A stretch of DNA of 64,000 nucleotides from the NCBI GenBank assembly GCA_937904325.1, contig CALGTK010000457.1, positions 1 through 64,000 on the forward strand, read 5' to 3'. The DNA is from an uncultured Planctomyces sp. (GTDB taxonomy: Bacteria; Planctomycetota; Planctomycetia; Planctomycetales; Planctomycetaceae). The notes beneath the pieces are model-generated. The model was not told the origin of the DNA. It worked only from the letters and a program-made list of their open reading frames with translations, and did not search any database. The number at the start of each line of letters is the position of its first letter. Position 1 is the first letter of the stretch. This document shows positions 46,914-56,882 of this stretch, piece after piece. Both the position numbers and the translations under genes were made by a program.

Positions 46914-47938
46914 CGGTGTTCTCCTCGTGTGGAAACGATTCAGGATGATTCAAAGCGTTAGCTGTTGAAAGTGATCCAGCCTCGTGTTTAGACCGATTTT
47001 AACCAGTCGTGGCGTGATCTTGTAATTCATTCCCAAGATGCACCGCCTTGAAGATTTGGGCCAAGGAAGCCGTGGCCGCAAAACAGCCAAAAGCAAACGC
47101 AAGATTCCCAGTCATGTCGTAAGTATAGTTTGCCAATAAGTCGTTTGTCCTCATTCTGCATCGCCGTAACTGGTACAGCAACCCCAACAGAAGAAATCAT
47201 CTTCATCTATATCGCTGCAGAATTTTGCCGCCGCAGCCGAACTCCGCAGGTTCATCGAGCAGTGATGAACCCGATCCAGTCACCAGACATGATGGAGTGG
47301 GCATCTTCTGGAGAAAAGGCGCATCTGATGGATGTGTAGTCGTCACGCTCCGCCCTTACTGCCGCGATACCACCTCCACTTTCAACATATCAGGAAACAC
47401 TGTTGGCGTGCTGTTTTATCTTTCCAGAAACCAGCTCGAAAATCGTCAGTGAATTCGCGACGCAATCGGAGACTGTATAGCCACCGATGTGCTGCTCTCA
47501 GTTCTGCGTTGGCTGCAGTTTCGGACTTGCACAGTCAACGCAAGGCGGTTGATCGATTTCCGAACGTCGAGAGTGTCTTCGTGACCATTCACGGAATGGT
47601 GGAAACTGTGGCGTTTGTTTTCCGCTCAGCCAGTGCCGTAACGATGCGATTTAGATTTGTGGTAACTCAAGCCTGGTGATACTGGCAGTGCCATTTTGTG
47701 TGTGATAGCTTGTGAAAATGTTACAGGGTGCACCTTACTTCTGTGGCTCTGACGATAGCCAGAATCAGGAGTCGACGTTTATTGTTCGTCTGGGAAAACG
47801 ATTAACTGTGGCCACGTCCAGAAGACACTGAATCCAGTTGTCTCATTACACTGTCTCTTGCTGCAGCGGTCGCCTGTCGTGCAACCTTGCTTGCAGATTT
47901 GAGCAAAATCACCGTCGAACATTCACCGGAAAGAGCCA
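46914..47938. other. 1-kb stretch without a recognisable gene
   Basis: Both strands carry only short frames (up to 115 codons) whose translations lack family signatures or plausible starts. The stretch lies between divergent genes and should hold the promoter of the esterase gene at 47939, just before the ribosome binding site GGAAAGAGCC. It may be the remains of a lost gene, in keeping with the neighbouring truncated sigma factor. Confidence 0.45.
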
Positions 47939-50005
47939 ATGCGTATCTACGCCGCCAGCTGTTTTATATTCGCTACGTTATCAGTTCTGACATCGACACC
48001 AGTCGTATGCTTTGCCGACGGACCGGCTGACAACATCCCCGACAACGTGCGATCGGTGCCGCCGCTCGGTATCCAGATCTCTGAGACAGACCGCAAGGAT
48101 TTGGAAGAAGGGCTGAAGAAGCTCGATACGCTGATCGGGCAGATTCGGCTAACGAAACATGCCGACCAGAATCGGGTCAATGCACTGTTGCCGGATGTTG
48201 AAATCTTCTCGCGAGCGATTCATCAGGGGCTGGAGTATCGCGAATTCTTTTCGCCGGGAGACGTTAAAAATGCGGAATCAGTTCTCGCGGAAGGCCAGCG
48301 TCGCGCTGAGCAGCTCGTCAAAGGCGAGGCTGACTGGGTGACTCAGAAGGGGCTTGTCGTTCGCGGTTTCCGCTCGAAGATCGATCAGACCGTGCAGCCG
48401 TACGGTCTTGTGATTCCTGATTCGTACGACGGAACTGGCAAAGCCGACTACCGACTGGATCTCTGGTTTCATGGTCGAGGGGAACGGACGTCGGAATCAG
48501 CGTTCATCAATCAGCGAATGAAACAGGTCGGCCGGGTTGCTCCAAAAGATACGATCGTGCTGCATTCTTACGGGCGGTACAGCAACGCCTTCAAGTTCGC
48601 GGGCGAGGTCGACGTTCTGGAAGGTCTGGAACATGCAAAGAAGAATTACCGCGTCGATGAAGATCGGATTGCAGTTCGAGGATTCTCGATGGGCGGGGCC
48701 GGGTGCTGGCAAATGGCCGTTCATTACCCGGACATGTTTTTTGCCGCGAACCCAGGTGCGGGGTTCTCCGAGACTCCTGAGTTCCTGAAGTTCTTCCAGA
48801 AGGAAACGCTGAATCCGACCTGGTACCAGAAGACGCTCTGGCATCTTTACGACTGTACGGACTGGGCGATCAATCTGAATCAGCTTCCAACCGTTGCCTA
48901 CAGCGGAGAGTTGGACATTCAGAAGCAGGCGGCCGACATTATGGAAGAGACTCTGGCGAAGGAAGGGATCTCTCTCACGCATCTGATCGGGCCGAAGACA
49001 AAGCACACGATTCATCCGGATTCTCTTCGCGAGATTGAAACGCGATTGGCCAGTCTTGCGAAGAAAGGTCGTAATCGGCTGCCACACGAAATTCGTTTCG
49101 TAACCTGGACCCTGAAGTACAACCGGATGCACTGGCTCACCGTGACCGGGATGAAGTCACATTGGGAACCTGCCCGTGTCACGGCAATGCTGGCTCCGGC
49201 GTTTGGATTTTCGGAACAAGCCGACCATCGCATCCATGTGAAACCGGAAAACCTGACAGGATTCCGCATCGATATCGAGCCGGGGCTTGGCCCGTTTTCA
49301 CCAGTGCGACCATTGCACATTTTAGGGCATAAGATTCCTGTCGGCACGGATCGATCTGTCCATGCGGAATTCCATCTCGATGGGGACAAGTGGAAACTCG
49401 GACCGGCGCCGATAGAAGAAGGATCGCTCGTCAAACGTCATGACTTGCAGGGACCGATCGACGATGCCTTCATGGACTCGTTCATCGTTGTGCGGCCGAC
49501 CGGCACGGCGAAACACGAAGCCGTTCAGAAATGGACGACCTCTGAGCTGCAGCACACCGTCGAGCAATGGCGGAAGCAATTTCGCGGCGACGCAATCGTG
49601 AAAGATGATTCCGCGATTTCAGAGAAGGACATCGCGTCGAGCAATCTTGTGCTGTTCGGCGATCCGACCAGCAACTCGATACTCGCGAAGATTATCGACA
49701 AGCTGCCGATCGGCTGGACCGACGATATCGTTCGAGTAGGCAAGCAAAGGTTTGACGCCGCGCATCACGCGCCGGTTATGATCTTCCCAAACCCGCTCAA
49801 CACGGCGCAATATGTAGTGCTGAATAGTGGGTTCACCTATCGCGAGTTTGCCTACCTCAACAATGCGAGACAGGTTCCCAAGCTGCCGGACTGGGCAGTA
49901 GTGGATCTTCGCACGCCACCAGATTCACTCTGGCCAGGAAAGATCGTTGCTGCCGACTTTTTCGACGAGAGCTGGGATCTGAAGGTTCAAGCTGAGTCGA
50001 GGTAA
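47939..50005 (+). CDS. Secreted prolyl-oligopeptidase/esterase-type alpha/beta hydrolase
   Basis: 688 residues from ATG 47939, after GGAAAGAGCCA. A signal peptide ([20 protein letters not shown]) is followed by a helical region to about residue 140. The hydrolase domain then follows: [19 protein letters not shown] as the oxyanion region, and [19 protein letters not shown] with the nucleophile serine in GFSMGG. The catalytic His probably lies in [15 protein letters not shown]. From about residue 380 a beta-rich C-terminal region begins with [19 protein letters not shown], typical of a planctomycete group of secreted peptidase/PHB-depolymerase-like proteins. The substrate (peptide or ester) is not predictable. 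It converges with the HD-GYP regulator gene. Confidence 0.88.
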   Translation: MRIYAASCFIFATLSVLTSTPVVCFADGPADNIPDNVRSVPPLGIQISETDRKDLEEGLKKLDTLIGQIRLTKHADQNRVNALLPDVEIFSRAIHQGLEYREFFSPGDVKNAESVLAEGQRRAEQLVKGEADWVTQKGLVVRGFRSKIDQTVQPYGLVIPDSYDGTGKADYRLDLWFHGRGERTSESAFINQRMKQVGRVAPKDTIVLHSYGRYSNAFKFAGEVDVLEGLEHAKKNYRVDEDRIAVRGFSMGGAGCWQMAVHYPDMFFAANPGAGFSETPEFLKFFQKETLNPTWYQKTLWHLYDCTDWAINLNQLPTVAYSGELDIQKQAADIMEETLAKEGISLTHLIGPKTKHTIHPDSLREIETRLASLAKKGRNRLPHEIRFVTWTLKYNRMHWLTVTGMKSHWEPARVTAMLAPAFGFSEQADHRIHVKPENLTGFRIDIEPGLGPFSPVRPLHILGHKIPVGTDRSVHAEFHLDGDKWKLGPAPIEEGSLVKRHDLQGPIDDAFMDSFIVVRPTGTAKHEAVQKWTTSELQHTVEQWRKQFRGDAIVKDDSAISEKDIASSNLVLFGDPTSNSILAKIIDKLPIGWTDDIVRVGKQRFDAAHHAPVMIFPNPLNTAQYVVLNSGFTYREFAYLNNARQVPKLPDWAVVDLRTPPDSLWPGKIVAADFFDESWDLKVQAESR

Positions 50006-50036
50006 CGTCGACCGTCACCGTCGGACTGAGACGTAA

Positions 50037-51278
50037 CTACTCAAGGTCTGCATAGCGAATTTGAATGTCGATGATGTTGTCGGTTCGGGCAAAGAAGGCG
50101 TCGAGTACTCTCGAGTCGAATTGTGTGCCTCGCTTTTCTTCGAGCATTGCGAAGCACTTTTCGCGAGAAAACGGCTTTTTGTAGGGCCGTGTGCTGCTGA
50201 GTGCGTCGTAGACGTCCGCGACGGCCGTGATGCGGCCCTCGATGGGAATGTCTTCCCCCGCAAGCCCCAACGGATAGCCGTCACCATTCCACCATTCGTG
50301 ATGTGTGAGCGCAATACGTGAAGCCATCCGCATGATCGGTTCAGTCTTGACATCCAGTAGCTGTCCGCCAAGTTTTGTATGGTGCTTAAGATTCTGCCAC
50401 TCACTGTCCGGCATACACTCGATGATCTGCTTACCGTAGCCAGCGTGCTTCTTGATGAAGTCGTATTCTTCCGGATTAAGCTTGCCCGGCTTGCGCAGGA
50501 TGGCATCGGGAATTCCAATCTTGCCCACGTCGTGAAGCTGAGCAGCTTGTTCAAGGCCTCCCACTTGCGACGGTGAATATCCAAGTTCACAAGCGATCGC
50601 ACCGGCGTATTTACCAACTCGAATGACGTGGTGGCCGGTGTCGTTGTCCCGAAACTCCGACGCGCGAGCCAGACAGAAGATAATGTGACGCCGCGATGCT
50701 TCGAGCGCCCGTGTTCGTTCCGTAACCTGCCGTTCGAGATCAACGGAATACTTTGCCAGCATGTCAAAGTTTGCCTTGGCGGCAAGAGCATTTTTAACAC
50801 GCAGGACGAGTTCACTTGGATCGACCGGTTTGGCGAGAAAGTCAGTCACTCCCAATTCCAAAGCCAGCGTCTTCAACGCCGGGTCTGGCGAAGCTGCCAG
50901 AATGATGACGGGAATCGTAGACAGCTCCGGAGTAATATTCATCACTCGCAGAATGTCGATCCCACTGACTTCTGGCATCATGATGTCGAGCAGCACGATA
51001 TCCGGAAGATCGCGTTTCATTAAGTCGATGGCTTGTGGCGACTCGGTCGTGGTTACAAAGCTTTCGTGTCCAGCGCGTTGAAGAAAATTGCGAACAACGA
51101 GCACATTGTACGACTCGTCATCGACGATCATGATCCTGGCTTTTCGCGTCTGATCATGGACACCGTGCGTGTTGCCCTGTGAGTCAAATGGCGACTGATT
51201 CGCAACGGATGGATGTGTTTCCGGCTGAAGATCACTAATCGCTTCATCCAAGTCCATATCGTTGACTGAATTGATCAT
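50037..51278 (-). CDS. Response regulator with HD-GYP output domain
   Basis: 413 residues. The N-terminal receiver domain carries ARIMIVDDESYNVLVVRNFL (acidic pocket), LPDIVLLDIMMPEVSGIDIL with the phospho-accepting Asp, and DFLAKPVDPSELVLRV with the conserved Lys. A coiled linker of about 40 residues (SVDLERQVTERTRALEASRR) follows. The HD-GYP domain has HHVIRVGKYAGAIACELGYS, QLHDVGKIGIPDAILRKPGK, THHEWWNGDGYPLGLAGEDI and FSREKCFAMLEEKRGTQFD. All metal and GYP residues are present, so it should be an active c-di-GMP phosphodiesterase. It lies 256 bases downstream of a destroyed hybrid kinase on the same strand, the likely former partner. Confidence 0.95.
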   Translation of the reverse strand: MINSVNDMDLDEAISDLQPETHPSVANQSPFDSQGNTHGVHDQTRKARIMIVDDESYNVLVVRNFLQRAGHESFVTTTESPQAIDLMKRDLPDIVLLDIMMPEVSGIDILRVMNITPELSTIPVIILAASPDPALKTLALELGVTDFLAKPVDPSELVLRVKNALAAKANFDMLAKYSVDLERQVTERTRALEASRRHIIFCLARASEFRDNDTGHHVIRVGKYAGAIACELGYSPSQVGGLEQAAQLHDVGKIGIPDAILRKPGKLNPEEYDFIKKHAGYGKQIIECMPDSEWQNLKHHTKLGGQLLDVKTEPIMRMASRIALTHHEWWNGDGYPLGLAGEDIPIEGRITAVADVYDALSSTRPYKKPFSREKCFAMLEEKRGTQFDSRVLDAFFARTDNIIDIQIRYADLE

Positions 51279-51534
51279 CTGTTACTCCGGCCGGTACTTC
51301 CGCGGTTTACTTTGACGTTTGCGCCGCGCGTCAAGGAAGTGACAAGACTCCAAGCATAACCTGGTATTTCTTCACTCTGCAGGCGTCGCAAAACCGTGGA
51401 TACATCCTATTTCCTGGAAATTATTGGCCGAGTAAGTCCACTTGCACCGTCACTTCTTAAACGCTGTCATATATTGACTGCAACCTGACTCGTAATCGTG
51501 TTCTACACCGAACCAGGGGCTTCGGCCGCCGTAA

Positions 51535-52300
51535 TCAGTTCGCGGATTGCTGGATCGATGGGTTCGCAAGATTAGCAGCGGTCGAGTCATATTGGTCCGA
51601 TTTAGTCCGGTCTCGGAAGCCCATCGTGCCGGCTGTTGCTTTCAGCCAGTGAGCAATATAGCCGACGGTTTCGAGGTCTCCGTTCTGCCACGCAATCTGC
51701 AATTCTTCCACTTCGGATTTTAGTTTGTCGACGAAGCCAGGAATGATCTCCCGAAACTCCGGATCATCGAATGGCAGTTCGGAGGTAATTGGTTTCCGCG
51801 ATCCAGCCGACGACTGAAGATTCACTGTCAGCTCTGGAGGAAATATTTTACATGTATCGTTCGGGTCACCGCCCTGGGAGTATTCAACCCGGCTGAATTC
51901 GGCGTCCAGAGATCTCGCGACGTTTAAAGCTTCCATCGGATCTGTCGGAGGAAGCTCTACAGGCATCGCAATCGGTGGTGCGTCCTGCTCCACCGGAGTT
52001 CGACATGCCGAGGAGTAAACCGTATTGGTGATTGTGCTTTCCAGTATTACTGGCTGATCGAGATATTCAGTTTGCTGAGCCGGGGCGTCATACATTCCTC
52101 GGCGCGACGCTTCGGTAAACCCGAGCATGGCATTTATCGGTGTTTGGATTTCGTGGCTCATGTTGGCGACAAATTAATTTTTCGCCGGGCTGGCGCTTTG
52201 CAGAATGCGATCTTCCAGATCACTCAGGCCCAACTGGTACGTGGCAGCGCCGTCGGCCCCCTTTGCAGGCAGGTCGATCGTCGCAGCAGCCGACAAACGG
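51535..52300 (-). pseudogene. Gutted hybrid histidine kinase (H-box joined to Hpt)
   Basis: Reading leftwards from about 52300: the end of a PAS/PAC-like region (LPAKGADGAATYQLG, SDLEDRILQSASPAKN), an in-frame TAA, and then FVANMSHEIQTPINAMLGFT, a normal phospho-acceptor H-box. After that the ATPase (N, G1, G2 boxes) and receiver domains are missing. About 100 low-similarity residues lead to an Hpt domain (IIPGFVDKLKSEVEELQIAW, YIAHWLKATAGTMGF), with its phospho-His in AHWLKA. A large internal deletion plus a nonsense codon explain this. Without an ATPase it cannot autophosphorylate. Confidence 0.85.
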
Positions 52301-52738
52301 GCTTTCTGATGGAACATGAGCAGCCGCATCGGAGTCTGTCACAAAACGATGTCTGCGCAAAATTGAACGACTTGTGATTCTGCGCCGTCTCTGAATCGCT
52401 GCGGCGACTGACCAGTCCATTCCAACGGAATACGGATACCCGTACAGCGAGATATCGCAAATGAGCAATTAGGCAGCATGCGAGTCCTGCAGGGAGTTCG
52501 GGGGAAATTGCCGATTACATTAAATGTTCGGATCAGCCAATCTGCACCGAACTGCCAGGGTTTTCCGAATTTATTGATTCTGCAACCACGAACGGCTGGC
52601 GAGTAAATACCTCCGTTGCCGATCAGACGAGAGACCATTCATTGAGTGCGCATCGCCCGGCGTGGCGACGGCTTCTGAATCTGCAGTCGTCGATCCGACG
52701 ACCACTCAGGAATCAACACAATCGGAAATCACCGGGTA
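52301..52738. other. Divergent intergenic region, no gene seen
   Basis: Upstream of the outer-membrane efflux gene and behind the decayed kinase. It probably contains the lost 5' part of the kinase gene and the promoter of the TolC-type gene. Frames here are short and unrecognisable. Confidence 0.4.
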
Positions 52739-55700
52739 ATGAAGTTTCGCACCATCACAGTCTGGGTCGCTCTGGTTTCGACCGGCATGTTGTGCCTGGC
52801 GGTCGGTGCTGTCCGGATTCCGCGAAAGCCCAAACCTGAGTCTGAAAGGCGGGCGACGGACCGGAGCGGCGAATCTGCAACGGTTCCAGTCATACCGATG
52901 CGAGCTTCGTCCCCGGCTGCCACGAACGTCTCAAGCTCGAACGGCGCGACTCGGACCTCGACGCAGTCTCAGCTACCGTTCCAAAAGCAGAGGCAACAGT
53001 CACTCCCACGGCAACAGCAGCAAATCGAGGACTTTGGTCGCCGACCACCTGCCGAACGATTTGCTCAATCCAGATTCGGTGCGGTCGGTAAGTTTGTGAC
53101 ATCATCTTCAGGCGTGCCTTCGAATGGCCAAAGCCAGCAACAACTCGCCTATCAGGAGCCCGAGGTGTGGCCATTCCACAGAAAGTCTAACAGTGGATCA
53201 GGACACTCGTCGCAAACATGGTCCACACAAGAATCTGCCGCACAAGTCCCACCCAATTCTAAAAACAAGCCCCGAGTCGAAGACTGGCCTTACCAGCCAT
53301 CAGCTCGCGAAGCGGTCAACACTGGAACAGTCCAAACGGCGAATGCTAATGCACCAGCTAACTGGCCAACTTCCGCGTCAACGTCGGGGGCAGGGCAATT
53401 GGGTGGTCTGTCCGTGGAGCAGTTCCCAGCAAACACCCCGATTGATTCCTTCAATCAACGATCCGACTTCGCCGCCGCTCAGCGAAGGATACTACAATCT
53501 CAGGTGTCGCCTGAACGCGGTCCGACACCACACAATCTGCTTGACCCGTCGCTTGCCTTTGGCGGCATTCCAACCAACAGAGCAAACTTCCAACCACAAC
53601 ATTCAAAGCAGACGAAGTCGCGATCAACTTACGCGCCAGCTCAATCGCAAGATCAGCCAGTAATTACAAACGACTTCGAGATCACGCAACCTCAACATTC
53701 GCTTAGTCGGATGACGGAGCCATTCGCGGATCATTCAGCGCCGACGACAAGTGGGTCGATTGCCGCGATGCCAGTCCCATCGTCAGTTACGACGCCTGCC
53801 CCTTCGCCATCGCTTGCGAATCTTCCGGCACCAGCACCTACACCAGCGCAAGCAAAGAACGGACTGGAAGCAGGGCACGCCGGCACTGGCAACCGAGTCA
53901 TTCAGGCTTACGCTGATTCCGTGACGCCTCGTAATTACGTCACCGTCGGTCAATGGTCTGGACCGCAGAACCGACCGGTTCAGTCGATTCAGCGAGTCAG
54001 TTTCGAAGCCTGTCCAGATTGCGAGGACGTCAATCAAGTTCCGGCTGAATCGTTGATCAATCCTTACGTTGCGAGAGCAACCAACTATCCAGAGCGATCG
54101 TCGATGCCTATCAGCGATGGCCAGTTAGTCGAGTTGCCACGAGACTACGCTCCCTGGTGGGAAGAGGTCATCAACAAACCGTTGCGGATTGCTCCATCGA
54201 CTCGTCCCGTCAATATTGAATCGCTCATCCTGGAAGCGATCGAGCACTCGCCGCAGGTGACTGCCTTTCGCATCGATCCAATCATTCGTGAAACTCAGAT
54301 TCTCGAAGAAGCGGCCGAGTTCGACTGGCAAACGTTCCTTGAAACGAGGTTTGACGACAGCAACGACCCGATTGGCAACGTGTTGACCACAGGTGACAAC
54401 TCCGATCGCTTTGCAGACAAAAATTTCAGCAGCCGACTTGGCCTTGAAAAACGCATGGCTCAAGGGGGAACACTGGACGTCACGCAAAGCTTCGGTTTGC
54501 AGGATAATAACTCAACGTTCTTCACACCTCGAGATCAGGGAACGTCGCGGATCGAATTAAACTTCACACAGCCACTGCTGCGAGGAGCGGGGCAGACATA
54601 CAACGAGAGTCGCACGATTCTGGCAATGCTGGATTATCAGATTTCAGAAGATGATTTGCAGGACAACCTGCAGGATCATCTGCTGGAAGTTTACACGACC
54701 TACTGGAATCTCTATCGGGCCCGCGCTGTTCGCCTGCAGAAAGAACGTCTTCTCCGGAGGGCGATCGACGTCGAGCAAAAGCTTACGGCACGGCGGGGCA
54801 TCGACTCCGTCAAACGACAAGTGCTGCGTGCTCGCGCGGCAATTGCCAGTCGTCGGTCAGAAATCGCACGGGCAGACATGGAAGTTCGCAATTCCGAATC
54901 ACGGCTCCGGTTACTGGTGAACTCGCCCGGTTTGAAACATAGCACCGTTGTTGAGTTGTTGCCGGTTGAAGCTCCGATGTCAGAACACCTGACTGTGTCA
55001 ATGCGAGGGTCAGTGGAAACCGCGCTGCAAAACCGTCCGGACGTTCGACGTGCCATTACTCAAATGAAAGAAACAGCAATTCGTCTCGAAGTCTCGAAGA
55101 ATGAACTTCTACCAAAACTTGACTTCGTACTTGGCACCTATGTTGCGGGTTTACGAGGCAAGAGTCAGATCGACACGGCCTGGACAAACCAGTTTCGAGA
55201 TGGACGACCCGGCTACTCGGTTGGCCTGATGCTCCAATATCCGCTCGGGAACCGAGCGGCCAGGGCACGATACGCCAAACGCGAATGGGAAGTGGCAAAG
55301 ACTCTGAAAGAGTTCGAAGCCTCAGTTGAATCCAGCATGTCGGAAGTCGAACTGGCGGTGCGAGAATTTGAAACGTCGTATCAGGAAATGCTCAGCCGCT
55401 TCCAGTCGATGATTGCTGCGGACACCGAAGCCAACTACTTGCTGGAACGCTGGCGTCTGTTGCCAGGCAACGACCAGACGACAAGTTTCCTGCTGGAAGA
55501 TCTGCTTGACGCTCAGGAACGCGTCGCGGTGGAAGAACAGGATTTCGTCGAAGCTCAGGTGGCGTACGTTCTCTCAGTGGTTCGCGTGAAGCGAGCCTCC
55601 GGGATTCTATTGAGTTGCGACTGTGGCAACTCACCAGTCTCGTTCATGACTCCGGCGCCGCGAGGGCTTGCTCTGCCACCGCCCCACCCGGCTGGCCAAC

Positions 55701-55894
55701 GCCCAGCGTTGCCAGCGACACTTCCGGCAAATGCAAAACTGACTCCCCCCGTGCCGGTGCTTTCGGCACCTCAAACGTCGGCCGCTCCACGTGCAACAAC
55801 GCCTCAACCGTCGAAAACCTCGCTGGGCCAGCCGTCAATCATTCCATTGCCGGGACCCGCTCCTCTGTCAGTGCCCGCCAGATCGCAACTGTGA
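52739..55894 (+). CDS. TolC-family outer membrane efflux protein with long N-terminal extension
   Basis: Outer-membrane channel of a type I or tripartite export system. 1051 residues from ATG 52739. A signal peptide (VWVALVSTGMLCLAVGAV) is followed by some 450 residues of Gln/Ser/Pro-rich low-complexity sequence. The TolC domain covers about residues 485-955: VNIESLILEAIEHSPQVTAF, LNFTQPLLRGAGQTYNESRT, RPDVRRAITQMKETAIRLEV and KLDFVLGTYVAGLRG are typical. A Pro/Ala-rich tail of about 95 residues ends the protein. The usual TolC is about 450-490 residues, so both extensions are notable; they may cross the planctomycete periplasm or cell wall. It is directly upstream of the SecA-like and M50/HlyD pseudogenes and is intact. 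Confidence 0.92.
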   Translation: MKFRTITVWVALVSTGMLCLAVGAVRIPRKPKPESERRATDRSGESATVPVIPMRASSPAATNVSSSNGATRTSTQSQLPFQKQRQQSLPRQQQQIEDFGRRPPAERFAQSRFGAVGKFVTSSSGVPSNGQSQQQLAYQEPEVWPFHRKSNSGSGHSSQTWSTQESAAQVPPNSKNKPRVEDWPYQPSAREAVNTGTVQTANANAPANWPTSASTSGAGQLGGLSVEQFPANTPIDSFNQRSDFAAAQRRILQSQVSPERGPTPHNLLDPSLAFGGIPTNRANFQPQHSKQTKSRSTYAPAQSQDQPVITNDFEITQPQHSLSRMTEPFADHSAPTTSGSIAAMPVPSSVTTPAPSPSLANLPAPAPTPAQAKNGLEAGHAGTGNRVIQAYADSVTPRNYVTVGQWSGPQNRPVQSIQRVSFEACPDCEDVNQVPAESLINPYVARATNYPERSSMPISDGQLVELPRDYAPWWEEVINKPLRIAPSTRPVNIESLILEAIEHSPQVTAFRIDPIIRETQILEEAAEFDWQTFLETRFDDSNDPIGNVLTTGDNSDRFADKNFSSRLGLEKRMAQGGTLDVTQSFGLQDNNSTFFTPRDQGTSRIELNFTQPLLRGAGQTYNESRTILAMLDYQISEDDLQDNLQDHLLEVYTTYWNLYRARAVRLQKERLLRRAIDVEQKLTARRGIDSVKRQVLRARAAIASRRSEIARADMEVRNSESRLRLLVNSPGLKHSTVVELLPVEAPMSEHLTVSMRGSVETALQNRPDVRRAITQMKETAIRLEVSKNELLPKLDFVLGTYVAGLRGKSQIDTAWTNQFRDGRPGYSVGLMLQYPLGNRAARARYAKREWEVAKTLKEFEASVESSMSEVELAVREFETSYQEMLSRFQSMIAADTEANYLLERWRLLPGNDQTTSFLLEDLLDAQERVAVEEQDFVEAQVAYVLSVVRVKRASGILLSCDCGNSPVSFMTPAPRGLALPPPHPAGQRPALPATLPANAKLTPPVPVLSAPQTSAAPRATTPQPSKTSLGQPSIIPLPGPAPLSVPARSQL

Positions 55895-55978
55895 GTGCAG
55901 CCCGAAAACTCATCGTTCCGAATTTGCGAACCTGCTCCGGCTGTTACCGAACAATCAACTCTGGATTCAGCACAAGAG

Positions 55979-56881
55979 CATGATCGGATTCACAACGAAG
56001 AGTCGCCAGGTTCGAAGGGCCGCAAGTTCGGCTCGATCTGACGTGTACTCGTGACGGCCATTCGTCGTATGGAAGCCGAACCTGGAAATGCCAGCCATCA
56101 GAAGCTGAAAGATCGTGCCGACGAACTGAGGGCCCGCCGCTTTCAACGGAAACCAGACTGGTTGTCTGCTGATGTCCTGACGGAAGCGTGTAGCCTTGCT
56201 TGTGTGGCTGCAAGACAAACACTCGGTCACGGTCTTGACGATGTGCAGCTGCTGGCTGGCCTCGCGATGGCCCGAGGCTCTGTCGCTGAGATGGCAACTG
56301 GCGAGGGGAAGACGTTTACGGCCGCAATTCCTGCTTTCATTCATTCGCTGTCAGGCCGTGGCGTTCACGTCAACACTTCAAACGAGTATCTCTCGCATCG
56401 CGACTGTGAGCAATTACAGCCGTTGTTCGAGTTTATCGATACTTCATGTGCAGACATTCGTACGCAACAGGAACCCGCTGACAAAGCGGCTGCCTACCGC
56501 TGCGACATCACCTACGGCGCCGGTGCCGAATTTGGATTTGATTATCAGCGTGACCAGATCACACTTCGGCAGACACCGGAAACGCGGCTTGGAGCAGATC
56601 TCCTGGGACTTCTTCGAGGTCACGAGCAGGTTCTGCAACCGACTTTCCAACGCGGACTTTCAGTAGCGATCGTCGATGAAATTGACAACGTCCTGATCGA
56701 TCATGCCGGTTCTCCACTTCTGCTGTGCGGCTAGCCGGACGGTCTTGCAACAGACGCGGAAGCTCACCTCGCGGCGTTGAATCTGGCTAACGATCTGCCG
56801 GCAGGTCATGACTTTCACGTCGACTCTGGCATGGGCTCAATCATCCTGACAGATGCCGGCAAGACGCGTATCTGGGAAGCG
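55979..56881 (+). pseudogene. SecA-like translocase ATPase, truncated and interrupted
   Basis: The gene appears to begin at ATG 55979 (MIGFTTKSRQVRRAASSARS) and changes frame near 56045. It then continues from 56051 with AIRRMEAEPGNASHQKLKDR. Walker A (EMATGEGKTFTAAIPAF; Gly at 56300), the SNEYLSHRDCEQL block, DITYGAGAEFGFDYQRDQ and Walker B IVDEIDNVLIDHAGSPLLL are all classic SecA. A TAG at 56732-56734 interrupts CG|PDGL. The same frame then shows HVDSGMGSIILTDAGKTRIW, the start of the preprotein cross-linking region, and breaks off near 56880 where the next gene begins. More than 500 residues of a normal SecA (about 800-900) are missing. It is a diverged paralogue, not the housekeeping SecA. 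Confidence 0.88.
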
Positions 56882-56882
56882 C

